A stretch of DNA of 64,000 nucleotides from Flavobacteriia bacterium (GTDB lineage Bacteria; Bacteroidota; Bacteroidia; Flavobacteriales_D; Crocinitomicaceae): contig RFQZ01000009.1 of NCBI GenBank assembly GCA_009924735.1, positions 1-64,000 on the forward strand, read 5' to 3'. Positions 42,959 to 51,555 of this stretch are shown piece after piece. The notes beneath the pieces are model-generated. The model had not been told where the DNA came from. It saw only the letters and a program-made list of their open reading frames with translations, and did no database searches. Positions within the stretch are counted from its first letter, which is position 1. The number at the start of each line of letters is the position of its first letter. The translations under genes and the position numbers were made by a program.

Positions 42959-44344
42959 ATGAAATTTACAACGGACCAGATTCGCGCTTTGGAGTTATTT
43001 AAAACGTTTCATTTGGATGAAAATACCAAGAAATGTTTAATTCTTCAAGGGTATGCTGGGACAGGGAAGACCACATTGATTTCCTACATTGTGCAGTATT
43101 TTCAGCGTGAAAAGAAAAAGGTTCGTCTGATGGCACCCACGGGTAGGGCAGCAAAAGTCATGTCCAATTATGCCCAATTTCCTGCGTCAACCATTCACAA
43201 ACAAATCTATTTTGTAGGAAATGAATTTGGCGGTGGGGGCTTGGTTAAGGCAAAAAACATGTACAAGGACACCTTGTTTATCGTGGACGAATCTTCAATG
43301 ATTGGTGCTGAGGAAAGTACTTCTGAGTTTAATTTACTCGAAGATCTTATGAATTTTGTTTTCACTGGGGATGGATGTTATTTGATGTTGGTGGGTGACC
43401 CAGGACAGCTACCGCCCGTGGGACAGGAGGATTCTCCTGCCTTGCAAGAAGCTTATCTGAATCACCATTTTCCAAGCATACAAGTTTATTTTCACCGTTT
43501 GACGCAAGTGGTTCGACAGGCTGAGGCCTCGCAAATCACTTTAAACGCTACGTATATTCGGAATTTAACCAACTACCAAACGCCTTACTTTATTGAGACC
43601 GGAAAGGAAGTCAAACGGATTCAAGGAGGTGAATTATTAGAATGCATGGAAGTCGAATTAAGTCACGGTTCAGATTCCTTTATCATTTTAACCATGTCAA
43701 ATAAACGCGCAAATCTTTGGAATCAACAGATTCGAAACCGTTTGTTTTTGTATGAAGAGGAACTTGTCCGAGGCGAAGATTTGATGGTCGTAAAAAATAA
43801 CTATCACTGGGCGGCCGAAACGAAAATGGGGTTCATTGCCAATGGCGAAATCGTTCGGGTCGTCAAAGTGATTCGTCACGAGCATCTGTACGAAATGGAT
43901 TTCATCCGCGCAAGAATTGCGTTTCAGCATGAAGATGGACTGGAATTGGATGTGATTTTATTTAAGGATGCCCTGCTAACAGATGCACCTTCCATAGATC
44001 GCAATGTGCTGAAGAAGTTGTTTTATGAGATTGAGAAAGATTTTTTACATGAGAAAAGCAAAAAGAAACGGTACCAACAAATTTTAAAAAGTCCTTATTT
44101 TAATGCCCTTCAGGTGAAGTACGCGCAGGCTGTTACCGCACATAAATCGCAAGGGGGCCAATGGGAAAGTGTATTTGTTGATTATGGTTTTATTCCTGAG
44201 AACATGGACAAGGCAGGGTATTTAAGATGGCTTTACACCTGTATAACCCGAGCGAAGAAAAGATTGTACTTGATCAATTTTCCTGCGGATTTCTTCCTTA
44301 ATACTTTTGTTTTGGGAGTTTTACTTCTTTGTCACCCACTTTGA
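42959..44344 (+). CDS. RecD/Pif1-like superfamily 1B DNA helicase
   Basis: A 461-residue ATPase. Walker A is GYAGTGKTT near residue 30 and Walker B is IVDESSMIG. Motif III is VGDPGQLPPVG. Motif VI lies at the end as AVTAHKSQGGQWESV, with LYTCITRAKKRLYL after it. This is the small one-protein RecD-like helicase common in Bacteroidota, probably unwinding DNA 5' to 3' in repair or replication. Homologues usually end shortly after a segment like LINFPADFF; this one runs on for about 13 more residues, overlapping the convergent gene by 47 bases. Confidence 0.85.
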   Translation: MKFTTDQIRALELFKTFHLDENTKKCLILQGYAGTGKTTLISYIVQYFQREKKKVRLMAPTGRAAKVMSNYAQFPASTIHKQIYFVGNEFGGGGLVKAKNMYKDTLFIVDESSMIGAEESTSEFNLLEDLMNFVFTGDGCYLMLVGDPGQLPPVGQEDSPALQEAYLNHHFPSIQVYFHRLTQVVRQAEASQITLNATYIRNLTNYQTPYFIETGKEVKRIQGGELLECMEVELSHGSDSFIILTMSNKRANLWNQQIRNRLFLYEEELVRGEDLMVVKNNYHWAAETKMGFIANGEIVRVVKVIRHEHLYEMDFIRARIAFQHEDGLELDVILFKDALLTDAPSIDRNVLKKLFYEIEKDFLHEKSKKKRYQQILKSPYFNALQVKYAQAVTAHKSQGGQWESVFVDYGFIPENMDKAGYLRWLYTCITRAKKRLYLINFPADFFLNTFVLGVLLLCHPL

Positions 44345-46568
44345 TTTTTGCTTTTTGGAAGGCTAAATCCAATGTATCAATGAACTTTTTAGCCTCCGTG
44401 GTATTCAAATACTTTGGCGCTGCCTTGGTGAGTTCTTTCTTCAGTTGTAGTAAAATGGTACGGGTTCTTAATGCCGACAGCAATTCATTTTTTGTAATCC
44501 CATTTTCAGTCGTAAACGCTTCCGTCTCAAATTCTTCAGAAACAAGATTGGATTTCACTGGATCCGTTGCGCTGTTGATTTGAATTTGCATCGAACGGTT
44601 CATTTTTATGTACAAAGCCGATTGACGTAAAGATTTGTATTCAGCGCTTTCGCGCGCTTTTTGTCGCGCCTCTTGGTTTTCTCCCGGGTAAGAAGATTGT
44701 TCTGATTGCTCTGGGTCCCTGATCAACACGCTGTCAACCCATTTTCCAACCCCAAAGCCAGCTAAGTTAAGTTCAAAAGCATAAGGCGTCTTTTTAAATT
44801 CAGCGAAAATTTGCTTTAGGAAAGAGGTGTCTTTGGTTACAAAAAGTTCGTTTTTGTATTGAAAATCATCCGATTTAAAAACATCTTGAAAGGTCAGTTC
44901 AAAATCTGCATCATAAAAGGGAACTGCGTCGACATAAGATAGGTGCAACATGATTTCATCAGCGCTTTTTCCCTCAAAATCTTCAGGTATTGAAAGCAGT
45001 TTCACTTGAAAAAAATCTTCGGTCGAAGAGGGAGGAAAGGTGAAGTCTTGGGTATAAATATCGAAGGTAGCTCCGTCAATAAAAGTATAAAGTCCGTCCT
45101 TCTCTGTAAACGGGCACCAATTTTTCCCTAACAATGATTCGTAGTAATGGTAGATTTTATCTCTGTGGGTATAGTCTTCCGCCACCAAGGAACGCTCGTC
45201 AATTAAATCTTGCAGTTCCACATTGGTATCATCGAACAATCCGTACAAGTCTACCAAATCCCATTGGTGTTTGTTCTTGGCTTTCTTTTGCGCTTTTGTT
45301 GTGGTTTTAAGCACCAAGGTTTGATCTTGTGCTTTCTTCCGTTTGCGCATCTCTCGATTCGTCTTGTTCTTGGTTTTGTAATCTTGTTTGTAAAGCTCAC
45401 CAAGGTCTCCTTCCTTTTGGTTGATTATGGTTTCAATTTCCCCTAGTTGTTTATAGGCTGCGTTGATTCTGTCGTTGTATCCTCCTTTTCCTTCAATTTG
45501 CATGCGAAGGTTTTTATAGGTGATGTCATTCAAATCGTTAAGGACTTTCATGAAAGTATTTCCTTTTGAAAAGGTGGAGTCTGGTGTTAAAAATCTCGTG
45601 GTTTGGGATCCAAAGAGGGGGTATTGGTAAGGCCCCTTTTCAATAATTACGGTGGTTTGGTTCGAACTGTTGTATCCCCAAATGTCAAAGTGAAGTTGCG
45701 TCTGTTTGTCGTTACCCACCGTTTTGAAATCGCTTACGATGATGCGTTTCGATTTCAATTCATTTTTCTTTGTCCCAACAATTTCCATCGTGTAAGGAAA
45801 CAATCCAATGGCTTTTGGCAATCCTTTGTTCCATTCTCCATTTTCATCTTTGTCTCGCTCCTCCATCATTCCGCCGGTATAACTTCCGTCTCCGGCAGCA
45901 ATCAACATGCTTTCGAAGTGTTTGGATTCGCCGCCGAGGACGTGAAATAATTTAAGGGTACGGTCGTAAATTGTCTGGTTGATTGCTTTGTGCTGGGCAT
46001 CTAAAATTGCTTTTAAATCCTGGGGTTTGGTAATGCCCAGTCGTTGCATTTCAAAAATACGGTCATTCAAAGAGAAGTTGGTGTGAAGCAATGGGCTTTC
46101 AACGGGATCTAAAAAAGCTTCGTAGTATTTGCCTCGAAGAAATTCATTTGGAACCGTGTTGAAAACAATCGAAAAATATTGGTCCAATAAAGGCAAGGCA
46201 GAGGTCTCTTCGCCCTTTGAATAGCGTTGAATCTGGCGACACATCTCTTGTATGGCCGTTTTGTTACTTACCTCAACCAACACGCCTTTTGGACATTTTG
46301 CCATCTCATCGGTTCGGATGACAAGGTATTGTGGGTTATTGATTAGAATTTTCTCAATCGAGTCGTAATTGATCGTTTTGTCCGGAAGGTAAACCAACGG
46401 TCCTTTGTATTCGAAAGCCTTGCCGATGTTTCGCTCCAAAATGGGACTCTTGCGTACAACGTGGAAAAGATACGCGCGAATGTCAGGCGTGATGTCTTGG
46501 TTTAGCTGGGCAACAAACGAAAACGTAATGAATTGAACAAGAACGAAAATTGCGAATCTAAACGCCAC
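44298..46568 (-). CDS. Large secreted protein of unknown function (756 residues)
   Basis: It starts with GTG at 46568, three bases after the stop of the T9SS type A protein gene, and has a signal peptide (FAIFVLVQFITFSFVAQ). No domain is recognised. The middle (about residues 395-450) is strongly basic, with repeated K/R-rich stretches (KTKNKTNREMRKRKKAQ). The rest has mixed helix and strand. No T9SS sorting signal is seen at the C-terminus, which is Lys-rich. It may be periplasmic and co-expressed with its upstream neighbour. Its 3' end overlaps the helicase gene by 47 bases. Confidence 0.65.
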   Translation of the reverse strand: MAFRFAIFVLVQFITFSFVAQLNQDITPDIRAYLFHVVRKSPILERNIGKAFEYKGPLVYLPDKTINYDSIEKILINNPQYLVIRTDEMAKCPKGVLVEVSNKTAIQEMCRQIQRYSKGEETSALPLLDQYFSIVFNTVPNEFLRGKYYEAFLDPVESPLLHTNFSLNDRIFEMQRLGITKPQDLKAILDAQHKAINQTIYDRTLKLFHVLGGESKHFESMLIAAGDGSYTGGMMEERDKDENGEWNKGLPKAIGLFPYTMEIVGTKKNELKSKRIIVSDFKTVGNDKQTQLHFDIWGYNSSNQTTVIIEKGPYQYPLFGSQTTRFLTPDSTFSKGNTFMKVLNDLNDITYKNLRMQIEGKGGYNDRINAAYKQLGEIETIINQKEGDLGELYKQDYKTKNKTNREMRKRKKAQDQTLVLKTTTKAQKKAKNKHQWDLVDLYGLFDDTNVELQDLIDERSLVAEDYTHRDKIYHYYESLLGKNWCPFTEKDGLYTFIDGATFDIYTQDFTFPPSSTEDFFQVKLLSIPEDFEGKSADEIMLHLSYVDAVPFYDADFELTFQDVFKSDDFQYKNELFVTKDTSFLKQIFAEFKKTPYAFELNLAGFGVGKWVDSVLIRDPEQSEQSSYPGENQEARQKARESAEYKSLRQSALYIKMNRSMQIQINSATDPVKSNLVSEEFETEAFTTENGITKNELLSALRTRTILLQLKKELTKAAPKYLNTTEAKKFIDTLDLAFQKAKIKVGDKEVKLPKQKY

Positions 46569-46571
46569 AAG

Positions 46572-47561
46572 TTAGTTTTTTACAAAGGAGAATACTTGTT
46601 GGTCCATTTGCAAAAAGTAAACTCCGTTCTCTAAATTGGTTACGTCAAGGGACTCAGTGTATACGCCGCTTGCAACGGTAGCACCAAGGGGATTGATGAT
46701 GTTAAAAGAATGTCCTAAGGCTTCGCTGCTTAAAGATAAGGTCGCGTTGGTAGGATTTGGGTAGAGTTTAAGGTTGGTTAATTTAACATCTTCCAATCCT
46801 ACAAAAGTGGTTGGCATGTCCTTACTTAAAACCAAAGTACTTTGATTTGTGAAAATTGCAGAGTTGACATCCACAGCGAGGACAACGAAAATAGGTAAGT
46901 TGGAAAGTGTTAAATCATAATATTCAAAAGCTTCTCTTACAAATGCAACAGGGGTACCGAAAACCAATGCAGTAGCAGAGTCTTTTAAATGGTAACGCAA
47001 AACATTGTTGTAGGTATTGTTGCCAGGTAGAAGCAAAGTCCCTTTACCGTCGAAAGTGGCAAAACTGGTTCCTGTAGCAGGTACAATTCCTGTAGCAGTA
47101 CTGTTGACATCACCAGAAAATTGGTCGGAAACTGAATTAGAATAAGCAAAAGGGTAGCTCATGATGTTTTCTTGGTTTGTTGTCCAACTTGCGATAACGG
47201 CGCCAAGGCTTACTTCGTTGAATACAAATCCTTGAGAAATACGTCCGACCGCGTTTGAGCTGAAAAATGTTTGAAAAGTGCCTCCTACGTCATACATCTT
47301 TGTAGCACCTGGAAAAGAAGCGAAATTAACATCCAAAGAAGCGTCTTTTACTTCAATGTCTTTGGTTACCCCAAATATTCCTGCCAACTGGCTGTAATCC
47401 CAAGTGACATTGTTTCCAACAACATTTGCATAATGGTTTGCATTTGAATCACATAAGTGTAAGGAAGCAAGGGCACCAATTGCAGGCTCATTGCTTTGGT
47501 CGAATACCTGTGCAGAATTAAAAATCGGTAAAAAAGCGAGAAGTAGTAAAGCTGTTTTCAT
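46572..47561 (-). CDS. Secreted protein with T9SS type A sorting domain
   Basis: A 329-residue protein. The ATG at 47561 gives a clean signal peptide (KTALLLLAFLPIFNSAQ); the longer frame would need a TTG inside the -7 element. The body is beta-rich and unrecognised. The last ~75 residues form the type A domain (KLYPNPTNATLSLSS; VTNLENGVYFLQM), the tag that directs proteins through the type IX system, after which it is usually cleaved. A TAAATTTG -7 element at 47584-47577 is placed 15 bases upstream. Confidence 0.82.
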   Translation of the reverse strand: MKTALLLLAFLPIFNSAQVFDQSNEPAIGALASLHLCDSNANHYANVVGNNVTWDYSQLAGIFGVTKDIEVKDASLDVNFASFPGATKMYDVGGTFQTFFSSNAVGRISQGFVFNEVSLGAVIASWTTNQENIMSYPFAYSNSVSDQFSGDVNSTATGIVPATGTSFATFDGKGTLLLPGNNTYNNVLRYHLKDSATALVFGTPVAFVREAFEYYDLTLSNLPIFVVLAVDVNSAIFTNQSTLVLSKDMPTTFVGLEDVKLTNLKLYPNPTNATLSLSSEALGHSFNIINPLGATVASGVYTESLDVTNLENGVYFLQMDQQVFSFVKN

Positions 47562-47576
47562 GGTAATTGTTTTCTT

Positions 47577-47584
47577 CAAATTTA
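47577..47584 (-). promoter_or_regulatory. -7 promoter element TAAATTTG for the T9SS type A protein
   Basis: An exact TAnnTTTG match on the minus strand, 15 bases before the ATG at 47561. It overlaps the alternative TTG start at 47579, which argues against that start. Confidence 0.45.
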
Positions 47585-47609
47585 TAGATTTTTTGTTGTT
47601 TTTGAGAAA

Positions 47610-49337
47610 TTATTTTGCTGTTTCCCAACCAAAACTTTCCCTGTTGCGAATGATTTTTGGCGAAAGGTCTTCAGCCGAATACATCAATTTGTAATTTGTG
47701 TTGAAAGTCCTTTGGACTTCGGGAAGGATAACGTTCATTAAATTTCCGTTGCGGGAAATGAGCATGTTTTTCTCCTCCGAAGCAAAAAACCTTAACCATT
47801 CTTCAATGTCTCCTTGAATTTCTTTTTGGTTGATGCCAATGATTACATCGTTTTCTGAGAGTCCACCCATTTCACTTGGGCTTCCCAAGGCAATGGATTG
47901 CACCACAATTTTACCCCTTATTTGTTGGGTTTTTAATCCCAACTTGGAAACGCTGTAGGCAGGATTCTCTTGGGTATTCATTTCAATGCCATAGTACGCC
48001 AACGCATTTGAAAGTATGGATTCGAATCCTTGGTTTCCATGAATGTAATCCTTGAAAAATGCATCAAAAGGTTCGCCGCTGTTTTCGTGTAAAATCCTCA
48101 AAAAGTCTTCTTCTTTGTACCCAATGTTTTGCATTCCAAAATCAACGTACAAACGATTCATCACTGTTTGAAGGCTAAAATGATTGTTGGTACATTCCCT
48201 GATTTTGGTATCGATGACGAGTGCCAACAAGGCTCCTTCATTGTAAATCGAAACTTTTCTACCCGGTGTTCCCTTGACATACCCGTCTACCCATGTATCA
48301 ACCGATGCTTCTGCCACTGAGGTGTGGAACCTTGCAGGATTGTCAAAATGCGATTGGATTTGGGATTCCAAGATGGAAAGGTATTTTTTGGCATCCACTA
48401 ACTTGGAACGAAGCAAATGATAATCTCCCATGAAAGTGGTGATTCCTTCGTAGATGTAGCCTGTTTCCGCATAATTTAATGCCTGAAATCGATACGGCAA
48501 CATCTCTGCAGGACGAATGGTTTTTACATTCCAAACATGGTACAATTCATGGGATGCGATGCTAAGCAATTCTGTATAACTTTCCGTCATCCATTTGGAC
48601 ACAGGCCCCAAAACAATCACAGTGCTGTTGAGGTGCTCAACGCCGTGATGATAGGGTAGGTTTACAGCCAATAGAATGAAGTAATATTTTTTTGTTGGAA
48701 TGTCACCGAAGGCAAAAAGCTGAGATTCTGTAAATTTTTTAAAGTCAACCATTACCTTCTCGATGTCTAAAAGGTCTTGTTGGTTGTGAAGCACATGAAA
48801 TTGGGTGTCTTCAACTTTGTAGGATCCTTCCAATAAAGTAGGAGAAGCGATAAATGGGGTGTCAAACAGCGTTTCTAAATCCTTGCAGCTGTATTGGTTA
48901 TTTGCGATTCCTTCTGCACCTCCTAACCTCCAAGTGCTTGGCAAATGAAACGTGATGTCTGCTTGTGTTTGGAAATGCGTCGGATTGTAAATCAAGGCAT
49001 TAACAGGATTGAGTAGCATCATTTGGGAATCAACGTAGGTATTTCCTGCGGTGAGGTCCTTGGCATAATACAAATACTCCACGATAAGATAAGTGTGACC
49101 GATTGTATCGATTTCCCAGGTGTTTTTTTCGGTTTTGCGAACCGTTAACTTTTGATGGTCAGGCGAAAAAGCCTTAAGGCTGGAAATGTTTTTAGCGAAA
49201 TTCCCTTCTTCGTATCTTCCGGGACGCCAAGCGGCAATGTGCAAGGTTGTATCCCCCGTATTCAATGGGATGCGGGCTTCTATTTTTAGAAAATTTCTCG
49301 CGTGATTGCTTAGGGAAATGGAATATTGATGGGTCAT
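47610..49337 (-). CDS. M61 family peptidase with PDZ domain
   Basis: A 575-residue zinc peptidase. The metal site is SHELYHVWNVKTIRP (HExxH) near residue 263, followed by the downstream acidic ligand region GYIYEGITTFMGDY. A PDZ-like domain follows near residues 470-550 (SPSEMGGLSENDVIIGINQ). The family includes glycyl aminopeptidases. No signal peptide is seen at the chosen start, so it may act in the cytoplasm. Its ATG overlaps the stop of the ABC-F gene by four bases, so the two are translationally coupled. Confidence 0.88.
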   Translation of the reverse strand: MTHQYSISLSNHARNFLKIEARIPLNTGDTTLHIAAWRPGRYEEGNFAKNISSLKAFSPDHQKLTVRKTEKNTWEIDTIGHTYLIVEYLYYAKDLTAGNTYVDSQMMLLNPVNALIYNPTHFQTQADITFHLPSTWRLGGAEGIANNQYSCKDLETLFDTPFIASPTLLEGSYKVEDTQFHVLHNQQDLLDIEKVMVDFKKFTESQLFAFGDIPTKKYYFILLAVNLPYHHGVEHLNSTVIVLGPVSKWMTESYTELLSIASHELYHVWNVKTIRPAEMLPYRFQALNYAETGYIYEGITTFMGDYHLLRSKLVDAKKYLSILESQIQSHFDNPARFHTSVAEASVDTWVDGYVKGTPGRKVSIYNEGALLALVIDTKIRECTNNHFSLQTVMNRLYVDFGMQNIGYKEEDFLRILHENSGEPFDAFFKDYIHGNQGFESILSNALAYYGIEMNTQENPAYSVSKLGLKTQQIRGKIVVQSIALGSPSEMGGLSENDVIIGINQKEIQGDIEEWLRFFASEEKNMLISRNGNLMNVILPEVQRTFNTNYKLMYSAEDLSPKIIRNRESFGWETAK

Positions 49338-50956
49338 GCGTACATTTCCTGCTGAAGCGTTATGATTTTTGGATCCTTGATGTATGCGTCAAAAGGCATC
49401 ATTTTATCGATGAGTCCTTTCGGGGTTAATTCAATGATTCTGTTGGAAACCGTATTCACCAATTCTTGGTCATGTGATGTAAAAATCAAGGTTCCTTGAA
49501 AGTCTTTCATGGCATTGTTAAGTGCCGTAATGGATTCCAAATCTAGGTGATTGGTAGGTTCATCCATCATAAGGAAGTTTGCTTTCGCAAGCATCATTTT
49601 TGAAAGCATACAACGTACTTTTTCCCCTCCGGATAATACATTTGAAGTTTTCATTGCTTCCTCACCTGTAAAAAGCATTCGTCCCAAAAAGGTTCGTAAA
49701 TAGACTTCTTCTCTTTCCTCGTCTGTATCGGCATAATTTCGAAGCCAATCTATCAATGGAGTTTTATCAGAAAAGTAATGGTGGTTGTCATTGGGTAAGT
49801 AGGCAGTGGAAATGGTCGTTCCGAAAATGAATTCCCCAGTATCTGGCTTGATTTCTTTGTTTAGTATTTGGTAAAATTGAGACAGCGCGACAGAATTTTT
49901 AGATATGAGCGCAATTCGATCTCCTTTGTTCACTGTGAAATTGGCATCTTTAAAGAGCATTTTCCCATCGTGTGATTTGGAAAGGTTTTCAATTTGTAGG
50001 ATTTGATTTCCTGCATCTCTGTCTTGGTGAAACGTAATGCCAGGATATCTCCTTGAAGAAGGTTTGATTTCTTCTAAATCCAAGTTATCCAACATTTTAC
50101 GTCTACTGGTTGCTTGTTTAGATTTAGCTGCATTGGCAGAGAACCTTGAGATAAAATCCATGAGCTCCTTCTTTTTCTCTTCAGCTTTTTTGTTTTTATC
50201 AGAGCGTTGACGGGTTGCGAGTTGCGAGCTTTCGTACCAGAAGGAGTAATTTCCTGTAAACAAATTGATTTTACTGAAATCGATGTCGCAAATGTGGGTG
50301 CAAACGGTATCCAAAAAGTGCCTGTCATGCGAAACAACAATCACCGTGTTTTTGAAGTCTAATAGAAAATCTTCGAGCCAAGTAATGGTGTTTAAATCCA
50401 AGTCATTGGTTGGCTCATCGAGGATCAATACATCTGGATTGCCAAAAAGGGCTTGTGCCAGCAATACCCGAACCTTTAATTCATTGGGTATTTCTTTCAT
50501 TTTTAGTTCGTGATTGCTTTCAAAAATACCGAGGTTGCTGAGTAGGGTGGCAGCATCTGTTTCGGCATTCCAGCCTTCCAAATCAGCAAATTCTGCTTCT
50601 AAGTCTGCAGTGCGCATTCCGTCCTTTTCCGTAAAATCTTCTTTGGAATACAACATGTCCTTCTCTTGCATGATTTCATACAGTCGGTGGTGGCCCATGA
50701 TTACCGTTTGAAGCACTGGGAACTCATCGAATTCAAAGTGATTTTGTCGCAAAAACGCAATCCTCTTGCCTGGTTCTAACTCAATTCTTCCGGTCGTTGG
50801 ATCTTGTTCTCCAATTAAAATTTTAAGAAAGGTAGATTTTCCTGCACCATTGGCGCCGATGACACCGTAGCAATTTCCTTGAACAAACTTTGCGTTGACT
50901 TCATCGAATAATATTCTTTTGCCAAATTGTAAGGAGAGATTTTGAACCGATAACAT
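49334..50956 (-). CDS. ABC-F family ribosome-associated ATPase with one apparently dead ATP site
   Basis: A 540-residue soluble protein with two ABC domains joined by a helical linker (about residues 240-305) and no membrane part, as in EttA/YbiT/Uup proteins that act on ribosomes. Domain 1 has an intact Walker A (GANGAGKST, 34-42) and Walker B (VLILDEPTNDLD), but its signature position reads IPNELKVR rather than LSGGQ. Domain 2 has an intact signature (LSGGEKVR, 441-448) and Walker B (FLMMDEPTNHLD), but its Walker A position reads ISKNSVALS (351-359), lacking GxxGxGK. The paired defects leave one complete composite site. A TATCTTTG -7 element lies at 50980-50973, 16 bases upstream. Confidence 0.9.
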   Translation of the reverse strand: MLSVQNLSLQFGKRILFDEVNAKFVQGNCYGVIGANGAGKSTFLKILIGEQDPTTGRIELEPGKRIAFLRQNHFEFDEFPVLQTVIMGHHRLYEIMQEKDMLYSKEDFTEKDGMRTADLEAEFADLEGWNAETDAATLLSNLGIFESNHELKMKEIPNELKVRVLLAQALFGNPDVLILDEPTNDLDLNTITWLEDFLLDFKNTVIVVSHDRHFLDTVCTHICDIDFSKINLFTGNYSFWYESSQLATRQRSDKNKKAEEKKKELMDFISRFSANAAKSKQATSRRKMLDNLDLEEIKPSSRRYPGITFHQDRDAGNQILQIENLSKSHDGKMLFKDANFTVNKGDRIALISKNSVALSQFYQILNKEIKPDTGEFIFGTTISTAYLPNDNHHYFSDKTPLIDWLRNYADTDEEREEVYLRTFLGRMLFTGEEAMKTSNVLSGGEKVRCMLSKMMLAKANFLMMDEPTNHLDLESITALNNAMKDFQGTLIFTSHDQELVNTVSNRIIELTPKGLIDKMMPFDAYIKDPKIITLQQEMYA

Positions 50957-50972
50957 GATGTAATTTTTTTTG

Positions 50973-50980
50973 CAAAGATA
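50973..50980 (-). promoter_or_regulatory. -7 promoter element TATCTTTG for the ABC-F/M61 operon
   Basis: An exact TAnnTTTG match on the minus strand, 16 bases before the ATG at 50956, in a 44-base gap after the methyltransferase gene. No -33 TTG is seen at the standard distance. Confidence 0.4.
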
Positions 50981-51000
50981 AAGAGATTAATTCTCTTGCC

Positions 51001-51555
51001 CTATTTTTCACATGTGTATACGAACGCGGGAGGGAAGTTCAGCGCTGTATAATCAACTTTTACATCGGAAAAAATTTGCTTCATCGCTCCTTTGGATTGC
51101 AGGGAATATTGGAATTGGACAAATTTCCCTTTGTTTTTCAAGCAACCATGAGCTGTTTGTAGGATTTCGTCTCTCAAGGTTAATGGGAAAAATGCAAGGG
51201 GTAAGGAAGAAACTACGCAATCTGCTTTGGATAATCCCCTTTTGCTCAGTATTTCCCCTAAGTCTAAGGCAGAACCTTGAATGACTTCAATTTGTGGGTT
51301 GTTGAGTTTTTTGGATATTTCTTCACAGAAAATAGGGTTGAGTTCAATTAGAATGATTTTTGTCGTTGGGTTTATTCTACGTTGCATTGCTTCAGTGAAA
51401 ACACCCGTTCCGGGACCAAATTCGACAATGAGGTCATAGGTTTCGATCTCCAAATTTCGAAGCATTTTCTTGGCTAAAAAACGTGAGCTGGGGGTAATCG
51501 AGCCCACCATTTTTGTTTTGCTAAAAAACTCTTTTAAAAAGGTGATTTTCCCCAC
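51001..51555 (-). CDS. SAM-dependent methyltransferase, phospholipid N-methyltransferase (PmtA)-like
   Basis: A 184-residue methyltransferase. The N-terminal segment VGSITPSSRFLAKKML resembles the membrane-binding start of PmtA-type enzymes that methylate phosphatidylethanolamine. The SAM loop is IVEFGPGTGVFTEAM, and SSLPLAFFP is at the catalytic motif position. The same fold is used by rRNA adenine dimethylases, but the SSLP motif fits PmtA better. It starts with GTG at 51555, directly after the TAA of the dihydroorotase-like gene, with no gap. Confidence 0.72.
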   Translation of the reverse strand: MGKITFLKEFFSKTKMVGSITPSSRFLAKKMLRNLEIETYDLIVEFGPGTGVFTEAMQRRINPTTKIILIELNPIFCEEISKKLNNPQIEVIQGSALDLGEILSKRGLSKADCVVSSLPLAFFPLTLRDEILQTAHGCLKNKGKFVQFQYSLQSKGAMKQIFSDVKVDYTALNFPPAFVYTCEK

